A DNA stretch of 64,000 nt from positions 62,001 to 126,000 of the forward strand of contig CALDSU010000009.1 in assembly GCA_937924525.1 (NCBI GenBank), read 5' to 3'. Below are positions 8,634-17,598 of this stretch, one piece after another (positions within the stretch are counted from its first letter, which is position 1; each line of letters begins with the position of its first letter). This stretch comes from an uncultured Bryobacteraceae bacterium (GTDB taxonomy: Bacteria; Acidobacteriota; Terriglobia; Bryobacterales; Bryobacteraceae). The notes under the pieces are model-generated. The model ran no database searches. It was not told the origin of the DNA and saw nothing but the letters and a program-made list of their open reading frames with translations. The position numbers and the translations under genes are program-made.

Positions 8634-9116
8634 ATGCGTCTGTACCTGCTCCGCCATGCGATCGCCGAGGACGCCGCGCCGACCGGCAAGGACGCCGATC
8701 GCGAACTGACTCCCAAGGGCGTCAAGAAGCTGCGTGAGGTGCTCAAAATGGCGGAGAAATACCGGTATCGCGCCGGACTTGTTCTCACCAGTCCCCTGCT
8801 GCGCGCCCGGCAGACCGCCGAGGTGGCCGTCAGCTCCCGGGGAGCCGCCGGTTCGCTGCTCGAGACGCGCGCCCTGGCCCCGGATTCCACGCCGGAAGCG
8901 GTGTGGGACGAGGTTCGCATGCACAGCGACGAGCCGGACGTGACGCTGGTGGGACACGAGCCGCTGTTCAGCAGCCTCTATGCGTACCTGCTGGATGCGC
9001 CCACCCTGCGCGTGAACGTCAAGAAGGCGTCCCTCGGGCGGATCGATCTGGACGCGGCTTCTCCCGCTCCGCGGGGCGTGTTGCGCTGGCTGCTTGCGCC
9101 GGAGGGCGAGGGGTAG
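8634..9116 (+). CDS. sixA: SixA-type phosphohistidine phosphatase (histidine phosphatase superfamily)
   Basis: 160 residues. It begins with the catalytic RHAIAE motif (His8), followed by TPKGVKKL, the second Arg in TSPLLRARQTAE, and VGHEPLFS with the second catalytic His near residue 107, as in SixA proteins that remove phosphate from phosphohistidine on phosphorelay or PTS proteins. It is cytoplasmic. A GAAGG site lies 6 bases before the ATG. The leader contains the partial ligase repeat, so its original promoter may have been altered by that rearrangement. It is divergent from the decayed module and convergent with the PQQ-propeller gene. Confidence 0.88.
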   Translation: MRLYLLRHAIAEDAAPTGKDADRELTPKGVKKLREVLKMAEKYRYRAGLVLTSPLLRARQTAEVAVSSRGAAGSLLETRALAPDSTPEAVWDEVRMHSDEPDVTLVGHEPLFSSLYAYLLDAPTLRVNVKKASLGRIDLDAASPAPRGVLRWLLAPEGEG

Positions 9117-9209
9117 CGGGCGATGCGCAGAGGGGGCAGCGGAAGCTGCGCTGCGCGCTTCCAGCGCGCCACCCGCGCGGAGGCCCAACGCGCTCAAGGC
9201 TGCGCCCGG

Positions 9210-9234
9210 CGTAAGCTGGGAGAGCCTCGCCCCA
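9210..9234. repeat. Dispersed intergenic motif, copy 1
   Basis: About 25 bases resembling copies at 9311-9335 and 39491-39515 (consensus roughly GCAAGYCGGAGACTSGCCCCA; this copy is the most diverged). It lies between the convergent ends of sixA and the PQQ-propeller gene. It may be a REP-like or terminator-associated element. Confidence 0.4.
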
Positions 9235-9310
9235 TGAACTCGCAGCGGCGGCGCACGCCTACGCGGCGCCTGGAAACTTGAGTTCCGCCGCCCGCCGCGG
9301 GCTGCGCCCT

Positions 9311-9335
9311 GCGGCAAGTCGGAGACTGGCCCCAC
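9311..9335. repeat. Dispersed intergenic motif, copy 2
   Basis: Matches 22 of 25 bases of the copy at 39491-39515, which is also in a convergent intergenic gap. It sits 36 bases past the stop codon of the PQQ-propeller gene. The rest of the 9117-9370 gap is GC-rich and holds no recognisable gene. Confidence 0.5.
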
Positions 9336-9370
9336 GAGAGACGGTGGCGCCGGATCGAAGGACGCGGCGG

Positions 9371-10777
9371 CTACTCCAGCGCGCCAATCGCGTACAGGGC
9401 GTTTTGGGTTCGAATATACATCCGGCCTTCGGCGACGGCCGGAGTCGCGTAGATGTCCGAGTCAAACTCATTGATCGCGAGGATCTCCCATTCGCCCGCG
9501 GCGCGCAGCACCACCACCTTGCCATGTTCGCTCGCGAGATACACTTTGCCGTCGGCGCCGACGGGAGAAGCGTAATAGTCTTCGAGCGCGCCCGCCAGAC
9601 GTCCCTGCTTGAGCACCTTGCCCGTGCGGGCGTCCAGCGAGGTCGCGATGCCGCCGCTGCGCACCAGAAACACCACATCCTGGTACACAAGCGGCGAAGG
9701 CACGTCCGGCAGAGATTTTTCGAAGCGCCACAGCACGTGGGTGTCCGTCACATCGCCGCTGCCACCCAGCTTGACCGCCAGCAAGCCGTTGCGCGAGGCA
9801 CGGCGGGTACGGAAGAAGTTCCATTCCCGCTCGTTCAGCACGCCATCCCGGTCCAGGTCCACCGCGCGCCAGGTTCCCGTGGGCTGCCAGGGCTGGGGAA
9901 GTTCCTGCGGGGACAGCTTCCCGTCCCGATTCGCGTCCGCCGCGGCGATCACCTCGGCGAACGGCGGCAGGTCCACCTGTTGTCCCGGGTCGGCGCCGGA
10001 CGTCCAGCCGCTGAAGTAAAGCACTCCGCCGGCGATGGCCGGCGCGGACTTGGGCTGGCAGGTCAGGCCACGCACGAACCAGAGCGCCTCGCCATCCACG
10101 ATGGAGTATGCGGTGAGCTGGTAGGAGCCCGGCGCGATCACCTGCGCGGGACCGCGTCCCGGCCGGTGGATGATCGGCGTCGAATAGCCGTTAATCACGT
10201 TGCGAGGCGTTTTCCACGCGATCTGGCCGGTACCCGCGTCCACCCCGAGGATGTACGCATCGGTGTCCTGATCGCAGACCAGGACGACTCTCCCGTCGCT
10301 GACCACCGGCGAGGCCACCACGCCATGCTGGCTGTTGAAAGGCCCGAGCGGCAACTGCCATCGCTGCCTGCCGCCGGCATCGTAGGCGACCAAGCCGAAA
10401 TCCGCGAAGAAAACATAGACGCTGCTTCCATCGGTCACCGGCGTCGGCGCGGCGGCGTGGTTGAGGCTGTGCCGGGCGTCGCGCCGGGCGGCGCGGACCG
10501 ACCGGCGCCACTGCACCTGGCCGGTGGCGCGGCTGAGGCACATCGTGATCAACTCGTCGCCCTCGGCGGCGGTCAGGAAAATCCAGTCTCCCGCCAGAAT
10601 GGGGGAGGACTTTCCCGGCGGCGTCGCGGTTTTCCACACGACGTTCTTCCCCGGCCCGAACTCGGCGGGCAGCCTCCCGCAGGAGGCGCACCATCCTGAT
10701 CCGTGCGGGCCGCGAAACTGCGGCCAATCGGCGCCGCTCAGACTGAGGGCGATCAGCGGAAGCAAAAAGGCGCGCAT
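9371..10777 (-). CDS. Exported PQQ-like beta-propeller protein with EF-hand insert
   Basis: 468 residues from the ATG at 10777, which begins a clear signal peptide (MRAFLLPLIALSLSGA). DWPQFRGPHGSG at the mature N-terminus is the usual opening of the BamB/PQQ-like outer-membrane WD40 family. Repeated blade signatures follow (TGQVQWRR, TGQIAWKTP, DARTGKVLKQ). Two EF-hand-like calcium loops, DANRDGKLSPQE and DLDRDGVLNERE, are inserted between blades near residues 260-300. Such proteins are common in Acidobacteria and Planctomycetes; the role is probably binding or scaffolding in the periplasm. It is separated by about 175 bases from the membrane-protein gene upstream on the same strand. Confidence 0.85.
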   Translation of the reverse strand: MRAFLLPLIALSLSGADWPQFRGPHGSGWCASCGRLPAEFGPGKNVVWKTATPPGKSSPILAGDWIFLTAAEGDELITMCLSRATGQVQWRRSVRAARRDARHSLNHAAAPTPVTDGSSVYVFFADFGLVAYDAGGRQRWQLPLGPFNSQHGVVASPVVSDGRVVLVCDQDTDAYILGVDAGTGQIAWKTPRNVINGYSTPIIHRPGRGPAQVIAPGSYQLTAYSIVDGEALWFVRGLTCQPKSAPAIAGGVLYFSGWTSGADPGQQVDLPPFAEVIAAADANRDGKLSPQELPQPWQPTGTWRAVDLDRDGVLNEREWNFFRTRRASRNGLLAVKLGGSGDVTDTHVLWRFEKSLPDVPSPLVYQDVVFLVRSGGIATSLDARTGKVLKQGRLAGALEDYYASPVGADGKVYLASEHGKVVVLRAAGEWEILAINEFDSDIYATPAVAEGRMYIRTQNALYAIGALE

Positions 10778-10951
10778 GAGTCTGCTCCCGATAGGCTGGG
10801 TGAACAAACCGGGGACGGCCATTTTTTTCGAGCCGCCGATCGTTGATTCTGCGCTGCTCGCTGAGCGAAAACGGCTGCCTGTCACCGGTTTTTTCTCAGC
10901 CTCTATAGTAAGCGGTTTTCCCGGGCGGCGAGGGGGCGCTCTCCAGGGATG

Positions 10952-12565
10952 CTAGCGGGTGGCGTAGACGCGATAGCGGGAGTTGACGAAGCTGGCCTGG
11001 GCATCCGGATAGCGCCGTCCGGGGGCCACGACGATGTAGTCGATGCCGCGCTCGGCATACCAGGAAAGCGGCGCGTTGGGGTGACCGCCCACTTCCTTCC
11101 ACCTGCGCCACCATTCGAAAGCGAGCGCCGCGAAGTAGTTGACCTGCCCGCCGCCTTTCCAATCCACGTACAGAGCGCGCTGCGCCTGGACGCGAAAGAT
11201 GCCGGGATCCAGCGAGCGCCGCGCGTGCGGGAACAGGAACAGCGCCTCGCGCGGCGTGTGGCTCTTCGCCCAAGCCGCCAGTTCCGCCACCTCGGGCGTA
11301 TGCAGCGGCGGGTAGTTGCGGATGCCGGCGAAGCGCGGGATGGCGAAGAAAGGAAGCGTCACGGCGGCGGCGAGCGCGACCCAACCCCAAGGCCGGTGCT
11401 GGACCAGCAGCGCCATCGCCGCGAGCGCGGCCAGCAGCACGATCGTCAGCAAGCGCGGCGCCGGCGGCCAGTCCCACAACCACATGTTGGCCGGGATCCC
11501 ATAGACGGGGATCGCCCACAGGAACGCTTCCGCCCAGCGACGGCGGCTGGCCGCATGCGCGCCGGCGAGCACGCACAACAGAACCCCCATCAACGTGACA
11601 AACAGCACCGCGCGCATGGGCTGAAACTGGGGCATCAGGGCCCACTTGCCTTGCTCCAACAGCAGGTAGGAAGCCGGCATGGAAAGCATTCCGTAAAGCG
11701 GCAGGCCCAGGGCCAGCCATCGCCAGAGCACGGGCAGCGCTCCCCATATTCGCCACGCCGCGGCCAAGCCGAGCGCATACAACAGCAGATAGTGGGCCAG
11801 CCACTTGTTTCCCCAGGTCTGCCACCAGGCGGAAATCCAGTTGTAGGAGGCGCGCATGCGCTGGAGTTGTTCCAGTTCCGGCGTCAGGCGGCCGAAGAGG
11901 ATCTGCGGCTCAGTGGCTTGGATGCGCGCCGCGACGAACAGCACGCCGGCCGCGACGCCGACCGCCGCCAGGGTGCGCCAGAGGCCCCCCGGCCGGCGCC
12001 GGATGGCGGCCACCGCGAGGACAAGCACCACGGGCGCCACCGTCGGCGGGTGATACCACAGCGAACCGGCCAGCGCCAGACCCGCCAGCCAGAACCGGGC
12101 ATGCACGGCCAGCCCCATACCCAAGATCAGCAGCGCGACCGCAAAGCCCCGCGGCACCGGTTCGTATTCGATGGTGAGCACGGACGGCCCGAGGATGGTC
12201 GCGCCGAGCGAGAGCGCCGCCGCCGCCAGCACCGCCGCCGGCGCGCTCAGGCCCGCCGCCGTCGCCAGCAGGTAGCATCCTGTCACCTGGCCGAAACGCC
12301 ACCACGCCTGCTGCCCCTTCAGCGCGGCGAACATGCTCATACCCGTGGCCTTCCGCAACCCGAGCACGATCTCGTCGTAGAGGGTGTAGGAGACGTGCGG
12401 ATGCTGCACGATCAGTTCGCGGGTAAACAGGGAAGCGTCGTACTGGTGCTCGAGGATGGGACCGTATACCTGCGTGTCCGATTGGAGCCAGGTGTGTCCC
12501 GGGAAATGATACGTCAGCGCGGTGACCAACAGGAGGGCGGCGCCGGCGGCAGGACGGATCAGCAT
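10952..12565 (-). CDS. Polytopic membrane protein of unknown function (glycosyltransferase-C-like layout)
   Basis: 537 residues with around a dozen hydrophobic helices and a C-terminal soluble tail of about 130 residues. The first extracytoplasmic loop after TM1 (HTWLQSDTQVYGPI) carries an Asp, and the tail ends with YAERGIDYIVVAP, a pattern seen in PMT/ArnT-like GT-C membrane proteins. I cannot assign a family with confidence. It starts 1 base after the stop of the TPR gene upstream, so it is almost certainly translated from the MFS-TPR message. A link with surface glycans or lipids is possible but is inference. Confidence 0.7.
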   Translation of the reverse strand: MLIRPAAGAALLLVTALTYHFPGHTWLQSDTQVYGPILEHQYDASLFTRELIVQHPHVSYTLYDEIVLGLRKATGMSMFAALKGQQAWWRFGQVTGCYLLATAAGLSAPAAVLAAAALSLGATILGPSVLTIEYEPVPRGFAVALLILGMGLAVHARFWLAGLALAGSLWYHPPTVAPVVLVLAVAAIRRRPGGLWRTLAAVGVAAGVLFVAARIQATEPQILFGRLTPELEQLQRMRASYNWISAWWQTWGNKWLAHYLLLYALGLAAAWRIWGALPVLWRWLALGLPLYGMLSMPASYLLLEQGKWALMPQFQPMRAVLFVTLMGVLLCVLAGAHAASRRRWAEAFLWAIPVYGIPANMWLWDWPPAPRLLTIVLLAALAAMALLVQHRPWGWVALAAAVTLPFFAIPRFAGIRNYPPLHTPEVAELAAWAKSHTPREALFLFPHARRSLDPGIFRVQAQRALYVDWKGGGQVNYFAALAFEWWRRWKEVGGHPNAPLSWYAERGIDYIVVAPGRRYPDAQASFVNSRYRVYATR

Positions 12566-12566
12566 G

Positions 12567-13238
12567 TTATTGCGCCGGCGTCTTATCGAGTTGCTGCTGG
12601 GTCCACACGCGGGCGGGGTTGAGCTGGAGCGACCGCTCGAACGCGCGGCGGGCGTCGGCGAGCCGGTTGAGTTTGCGGAGCGTAAGACCCATCCACAGAA
12701 ACGCTTCGTCAGACTTCGGGTCGCGCTGGGCCGCTTGCTCGAACTGTTCCAGGGCCAGGGCCGGGCCGCCGCCCAGCGCCTCGGGCAGATAGTAATAGCC
12801 CACCCCCCGACTGAGCAGCACTTTTGGATTCCCGGGCTCGAGTTGGACCGCCCGGTCGAGCGCCTCGCGGGCGCGTTTGCCGTAGCGGAGACCGGCCAGC
12901 ACGTTGGCGGGGATCACCTGGCCGCAAAGCGTGCCGAGCACCCGGTGATGCTCGGCGGAATCGGGTTTGGCCGCCGCGGCTTGCTCGGCGAAGCGGATTC
13001 CCGCTTCCGCCAGCGCCCGGGCCTTTTGCTTGTCCCGCAGTTCGAGGGCGACTTCCGCGGCAAACGCGTACGCCTCGGCAGCCCCGTGTTGCGAGGCGGC
13101 ATCCTTCGCGGCCCCGGCGCGCTGCTGCGCGATCCGCTCGAGGGCGGCCAGATCCTGGCGGTTCCGGGCTTCTTCGAGCGGGCCCGCCCAAGCCGCGGCG
13201 GCCAGCGTGAGCCCCAGCACGGGCATTAAAAACCTCAT
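12567..13238 (-). CDS. Exported TPR-repeat protein
   Basis: 223 residues. Signal peptide MRFLMPVLGLTLAAAAWA, then helical pairs matching tetratricopeptide repeats, best seen near the C-terminus (GNPKVLLSRGVGYYYLPEA, SDEAFLWMGLTLRKLNRLA, DARRAFERSLQLNPA). It is a periplasmic protein, probably mediating protein contacts. Its ATG overlaps the stop of the MFS gene by 4 bases (ATGA type), so it is translationally coupled to it. Another 1-base gap leads into the downstream membrane protein, giving a compact three-gene unit. Confidence 0.82.
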   Translation of the reverse strand: MRFLMPVLGLTLAAAAWAGPLEEARNRQDLAALERIAQQRAGAAKDAASQHGAAEAYAFAAEVALELRDKQKARALAEAGIRFAEQAAAAKPDSAEHHRVLGTLCGQVIPANVLAGLRYGKRAREALDRAVQLEPGNPKVLLSRGVGYYYLPEALGGGPALALEQFEQAAQRDPKSDEAFLWMGLTLRKLNRLADARRAFERSLQLNPARVWTQQQLDKTPAQ

Positions 13239-14437
13239 AGATCGCGCACCTTCCGCTGCATGGTGAAGAAGTAAAGACCGAGGGCGAACAACAGCACGCC
13301 ATTGACCGCCAACACCACCGGCGCCGTCAGGATGGGAACGAAGTAGCCCGACACCAGGTTGCCCAGCGGCATCCCTCCCCGGAACGCCACGTTATAGACG
13401 CTCATCACCCGCCCCCGCATCTCGTCGCCCGTAATCAGTTGGACGAGCGAACTGATCATGGCGAATACGGCGATCAGCGCCGCGCCGGTAAGGAACATCA
13501 GCGCGAAACTGAGCAACAGCGACTTGGAAAGCGCAAACGCCGTCATGCCGAGCCCCAGGAGCGTCAACACCGACAGCGCCACTTTTCCCTTGCTCCGGAC
13601 ATTGCCGAGCCAGGCGACCACCAGCGCGCCGAACACCGCTCCCGCGCCGGACGTGGAGAGCAATTGGGTGAACACCTCCGGCCCCTGATGGAAGACCTCC
13701 TTGGCGATCACCGGCAGGAAGGTCAACAGCGGGATGCCGAGAAAGGTCATCAGGAACGCCAGGGCGATGAGGGCTTCCATGGAGCCGTGGCTGCGAATGA
13801 ACCGGATGCCCTCCTTCATGCTGTCCAGCATGGAGCCGGTCGCCTTCGGGATGAACTTGTTGGTAAGCAGCAGCAGCGTGATGATGACGGCGACGTAGGA
13901 GAGCCCGTTGAGGGAGAAGCACCACACATAGCCGAACTTGGTGAAGACGATGCCGCCGAGGGCCGGTCCGACGACGCGCGCGAGGTTGAACTGAATCGAG
14001 TTCAGAGCGATGGCGTTCGGCAAATCGTTGGGTCTCACCAGGGTCGGAATCAGCGCCTGGTAAGCAGGGCCGCCGAACGCCTGCGCCGTGCCGACGACAA
14101 AGGACAGCGTGAGGATGTGCCAGATGCGCACCACGCCAAAACCGATCAGCGCCGCCAGCAGGAACGCACAACTCAACTGCACAAGCTGGGAGACGATCAA
14201 CAGGCGGCGGCGGTCCATGCGATCGGCGACGACGCCGCCGATCAGCGAGAACAGGAAGATGGGAATCTCACCGAGGAACGCGTCCACGCCGAGCAGAAAC
14301 GGCGACTGGGAAATCTCAAAAATCAGCCAGCTTTGGGCCACCTTCTGCATCCAGGTGCCGACGCTGGATACGCAAGCGCCCGTCCACAGCAGCCGGAAGT
14401 CGGGATACGCAAAAGCCTTGAAGACGCGGCTGAACAC
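13235..14437 (-). CDS. MFS transporter (EntS/MFS_3-type exporter)
   Basis: 400 residues with 12 predicted helices. The start FRLLWTGACVSSVGTWMQKVAQSWL and the motif-A-like ADRMDRRRLL are typical of the MFS_3 group that contains enterobactin exporter EntS and macrolide efflux proteins. It is an inner-membrane, proton-driven exporter; the substrate is unknown. It heads the MFS-TPR-membrane protein unit, and the VOC gene ends 12 bases upstream on the same strand, so all four may be co-transcribed. No siderophore genes are present here. Confidence 0.87.
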   Translation of the reverse strand: MFSRVFKAFAYPDFRLLWTGACVSSVGTWMQKVAQSWLIFEISQSPFLLGVDAFLGEIPIFLFSLIGGVVADRMDRRRLLIVSQLVQLSCAFLLAALIGFGVVRIWHILTLSFVVGTAQAFGGPAYQALIPTLVRPNDLPNAIALNSIQFNLARVVGPALGGIVFTKFGYVWCFSLNGLSYVAVIITLLLLTNKFIPKATGSMLDSMKEGIRFIRSHGSMEALIALAFLMTFLGIPLLTFLPVIAKEVFHQGPEVFTQLLSTSGAGAVFGALVVAWLGNVRSKGKVALSVLTLLGLGMTAFALSKSLLLSFALMFLTGAALIAVFAMISSLVQLITGDEMRGRVMSVYNVAFRGGMPLGNLVSGYFVPILTAPVVLAVNGVLLFALGLYFFTMQRKVRDL

Positions 14438-14449
14438 ATCGAGTCCGGA

Positions 14450-14824
14450 CTACGGAAGCGGTGTTTCGCGATGAATCAGGTGGCAGATGTTGCCGTCGCC
14501 GTCGGCGAAGAACACCAGCCGGTTGCCTTCGATCACAAACGGTTCGCCGAGGAAACGGACGCCCTTGGCCTGCAAATGCGCGTACGCGGCGTCGAAGTCC
14601 TCGGGAATGATGGCCAGGTGGCGGATGCCCGGATCCTTCGGCTGGTTGGAACCGCGCTCGCCCACCGAGGGGATGATTTCCAGCATCGTGCCGTTGCGCG
14701 CTTTGACGAAATAGTTGCCCTGGTAGGTGTAGTTGATGACGAACTCGAGGTGGTCGACGTACCACTGCGCGAGTTTTTGCGGATCGGGCGACGCGATGGC
14801 GGTGTGCTCAATGCCAAGAAACAT
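14450..14824 (-). CDS. VOC family (glyoxalase-fold) protein
   Basis: 124 residues from the ATG at 14824. GIEHTAIASPDPQKLAQWYVDHL is the classic opening of the vicinal-oxygen-chelate fold, with the first metal-ligand His in EHTAI. IRHLAIIPEDFDAAYAHL starts the second beta-alpha-beta module and supplies the next His. The last strand reads RLVFFADGDGNICHLI, where the usual Glu of the DPDGN.xE ligand appears to be His (CHLI). The function is probably metal-dependent isomerisation or dioxygenation of a small molecule. An in-frame upstream extension to 14998 is judged non-coding. Confidence 0.83.
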   Translation of the reverse strand: MFLGIEHTAIASPDPQKLAQWYVDHLEFVINYTYQGNYFVKARNGTMLEIIPSVGERGSNQPKDPGIRHLAIIPEDFDAAYAHLQAKGVRFLGEPFVIEGNRLVFFADGDGNICHLIHRETPLP

Positions 14825-14853
14825 AAACCGTGATTGTATCAGGGGCGGGGAGG

Positions 14854-16380
14854 TCACGCCCCGAACTGAAAAGCGTACAGGCGCGCCCGCCGGAGCAGGA
14901 AACGGACGCGAACCAGCCTCCCCTCCAGGGCGCCGACGTTGACATTGCCCCGCCAGCTCATGGGCTGCCAGAGTTGATCTCCTTCCAGCCCGTCGCATTC
15001 ATCCAGGGAAAAGCCCGGGGACGGCTGCCCGTCGGCGTCGGCCAGTTCCACCAGCACGCGGCTGCCGAGCGTTCCCCAGCAGTTCAGCCGGAGGCGCGCG
15101 CCCTGAAACGTCGCCGGCTGCGTCCAGCACTCGCCCTGCGTCTCGGCTTCCAGCGCCATGAGGCCGTCCTCCCGCAAGCGCGGCAGGAAAATGGCGCCGT
15201 GCCGCTGCCCGCCCAGCAGCTCCGGCCAGTTTTCGTTGTGGGTGGTCGCATAGCGTGTGATCGGAAACATCCATTGGCCCCGGCCCGCCGGAGTGAGGCC
15301 CACGCCGGCGTAGACCGCTCCTTCCAAGCCGGAGCCGGGTTCGCCGGCGGGCAGCCACGCGGAGCGTTGCGGCCGCTCCCAGCGGACGCCGTCCCGACTC
15401 ACCGCGATTTGCAGATCCACCCGGTCGGAGCTGCGGTGGTAAATCGCCGGCATCATGATGTGTGCGTTGCGGGCGCCCGGCCAGCGCTGGTAGGCGTTGG
15501 TGTAAATGTCGGCGTCGGGTGGATCGTCCGGTCCGAGCGCGAGCGCCAGCCGCGGCTCGCCGAACGCCTCGAAACGATCCCCCTCCGTGCGCATGACGAC
15601 CCGGCGCCCGCCGTACCCGGCCCGTGTCCGCGGCTCCCACCCGCGGACGTAGGCGATGTACTTGCCGCGCTCCTGGTCGCGGATCGCCACCGACTGCGTG
15701 TCGCTGGTGTGCGCGAGAATCGGTTTGGCCAGCCGCCGCCACCCGATGCCGTCCGGCGACACCGCCCCGAACACCATGCTGTTGATCTGGCGCCCGCCCA
15801 CTTCCTGGAGTGGCACAGCGCCCAGGTGGATCAGCTTGTAGCGCTCCGCCGGCGGCGCGTCCGGATCGAGAAACACCGTGCCCCCAGGGCCGCCTTTGAA
15901 AACAATGTTGTGATTGCGCGAGCCTTCGTGCTCCACGCTCCCCACCGGCGGTTTGCGCCACGTCTCGCCGTCGTCCGATTCGGCGTAGCAGATCCTGGCC
16001 TCTTCGTCGCTGGTGAGCGTGCCGAACGCTTCGTACCAGAGCCGGTATTTGCCGCCGTCCTTGAGGAGCGTGGTGTAGGCGCCCATCATGACGCCGTCGG
16101 TGGGCGTATCGGGCACGAGCGCCGGCGCGGCCGCCGGCAGCGGCGGATATACGCGCAGCGTGACCCCGTAGGGCATGAACTGGGGCCGGCGCTGGCGCCG
16201 TTGTTGCTCCCGGTAGAAAAAAGGAAGTCCGTAGCCCGCTTCCACGAAATACCAGTCGGCAAACACTTGCTTGGCGGAGCCGAACTCGACCGGCAAGGTC
16301 CGGATTTCGGGCCGCGGCGTCTGCGGCCGCGCCGGGGCTGCCAGCGCGGCGGCGCTCTGAAGGAAGCAGCGGCGATTCAT
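14854..16380 (-). CDS. Exported five-bladed-propeller-like hydrolase (sialidase/GH32-43-like), uncertain
   Basis: 508 residues. The N-terminus MNRRCFLQSAAALAAPA is a Tat-like signal, then a beta-rich protein with repeated blade-like phrases: GGKYRLWYEAFG, YAESDDGETWRKP, VSPDGIGWRRLAKP and VSRDGVRWERP. These resemble Asp-box/propeller glycosidases (sialidase, GH32/43/117-like), and family-known Acidobacterial homologues are usually annotated only as hypothetical. A C-terminal beta-sandwich of about 110 residues follows. It probably acts on polysaccharide in the periplasm. It lies 29 bases upstream of the VOC gene on the same strand. Confidence 0.65.
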   Translation of the reverse strand: MNRRCFLQSAAALAAPARPQTPRPEIRTLPVEFGSAKQVFADWYFVEAGYGLPFFYREQQRRQRRPQFMPYGVTLRVYPPLPAAAPALVPDTPTDGVMMGAYTTLLKDGGKYRLWYEAFGTLTSDEEARICYAESDDGETWRKPPVGSVEHEGSRNHNIVFKGGPGGTVFLDPDAPPAERYKLIHLGAVPLQEVGGRQINSMVFGAVSPDGIGWRRLAKPILAHTSDTQSVAIRDQERGKYIAYVRGWEPRTRAGYGGRRVVMRTEGDRFEAFGEPRLALALGPDDPPDADIYTNAYQRWPGARNAHIMMPAIYHRSSDRVDLQIAVSRDGVRWERPQRSAWLPAGEPGSGLEGAVYAGVGLTPAGRGQWMFPITRYATTHNENWPELLGGQRHGAIFLPRLREDGLMALEAETQGECWTQPATFQGARLRLNCWGTLGSRVLVELADADGQPSPGFSLDECDGLEGDQLWQPMSWRGNVNVGALEGRLVRVRFLLRRARLYAFQFGA

Positions 16381-16419
16381 GGAAACAGGTTACCCCAGCG
16401 CCGGCGGGGCAAACAGGGT

Positions 16420-17598
16420 TCAGAATGAAAGCTGAAACAGCAGTTCCACCTGGTCCGGCCGGAAGCGCCACATTCCCCGATCCTGCCCCCAGCGCGTGTA
16501 GCGGAGCACCGGACCGAACCTCCGCTCGCCCGCGCGCACGTCCGCTCCGAGCCCGGCGGTCCATCCACCCCACGAAGGATAGTAGCCGTTGCGGTTGCCC
16601 GACAGCCGGAAAGACGGACCGGTCTCGAGAACGGGCCGGACACCGGTCCCCGGCGCTGGCGTCCACTTCACCAGCACGGGGAACTGCCACGTCAGCACCG
16701 TAAAGTGGTCGCCCGCCACCCGCTCGCCATCGAGGCGATAGAAAACGAATCGCGCCCGGGTTGGCCGGTACAGCCCCTGCGCTTCCAGCGTCAGGCTGCG
16801 GGTTAGTTCCCATCCCAGAGAGAGCCCGGCCGCGTAGCCCTGTTTTTCCAGGGTGAGCGGCAGCAGCCGCGGACCGGCGTCCAGCGCCCCGGTGAGCGGG
16901 ATGCCCGCGACGAGGCCGAGGCGGACTCTGCGGTCCCTCACCTTCCAGGACGAAGGCGAGGTGGCGTAGCCGATGCCGGCCAGCACTTCCACCTGGTCGG
17001 ACTTGGTGAGCAGGTATCGCGATCCCCCGTCCGCCGCCCAGCGGGTGTAGCGGATTCTGGGCGTAAGGCGGAGCGGACCCTTGCGGAATTCCGCCCCGAG
17101 TCCAGCCGTGAAACCGAGCTGGGATGGTTCGCTGGGAGGCTGATTCTTGCGGGTCCGGAAGGAAGGGCCTGCTTCCACGAACGGACGGGCGGCTGTTCCC
17201 GGCAGACGATACCGGATGAGCAGGGGCCACTCCCAGGTGCCGATCAAACTTCCCCCGGCGTCCAAGCGCTCCCCCGTGGGCGGGAGGAACTCCAGCTGGA
17301 GGGCCAGATTGCGGTGCAGGGCGTTCAATTCGAACGCCAAGGCATCGGAGAGCTCGATGGCGCACGAGGCTCCAGCCAACCAGCCGCGGCTTCCTGACCG
17401 CAGGCGGAACGTGGTGGGGCCTTGCGGGTAGAAATCATCCTGGTAGACCACGCTCACCGCGGAAAAATCCCGCGTGAGGTTGGTTCCCCCCAGCAAGCTG
17501 AAAGTAACTCGCTGCGCCGGGAGAGTTTCGGCCAGAAAGAATGCGGAAAGCGCGAGAAAAGCCGCGCCGGGACGTGGGGACAGGGGAGTAGGTCGCAT
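16420..17598 (-). CDS. Outer-membrane beta-barrel protein with internal duplication
   Basis: 392 residues from the ATG at 17598. A signal peptide ends near LPAQR. The protein has two similar halves of about 190 residues, each shaped like a small OMP barrel: RPFVEAGPSFRTRKN parallels RPVLETGPSFRLSGN, FTAGLGAEFRKGPLRLTPRIRYTRW parallels WTAGLGADVRAGERRFGPVLRYTRW, and both end in a DQVE strand. The last residue is Phe (LLFQLSF), as expected for BAM insertion. Either it folds as two tandem 8-strand barrels or as one larger barrel. Gene position: 39 bases downstream of the propeller-like gene start, tail-to-head on the same strand. Confidence 0.78.
   Translation of the reverse strand: MRPTPLSPRPGAAFLALSAFFLAETLPAQRVTFSLLGGTNLTRDFSAVSVVYQDDFYPQGPTTFRLRSGSRGWLAGASCAIELSDALAFELNALHRNLALQLEFLPPTGERLDAGGSLIGTWEWPLLIRYRLPGTAARPFVEAGPSFRTRKNQPPSEPSQLGFTAGLGAEFRKGPLRLTPRIRYTRWAADGGSRYLLTKSDQVEVLAGIGYATSPSSWKVRDRRVRLGLVAGIPLTGALDAGPRLLPLTLEKQGYAAGLSLGWELTRSLTLEAQGLYRPTRARFVFYRLDGERVAGDHFTVLTWQFPVLVKWTPAPGTGVRPVLETGPSFRLSGNRNGYYPSWGGWTAGLGADVRAGERRFGPVLRYTRWGQDRGMWRFRPDQVELLFQLSF

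Noticed and set aside
14825-14998. Longer VOC protein starting at 14998
   Set aside because: The extra 58 residues are Arg/Pro-rich and unlike the family, which starts at the ATG at 14824.
14999-17365. 788-codon minus-strand ORF overlapping the propeller-like and barrel genes
   Set aside because: It is a shifted frame of two recognisable genes, Arg/Gly/Pro-rich and without motifs.
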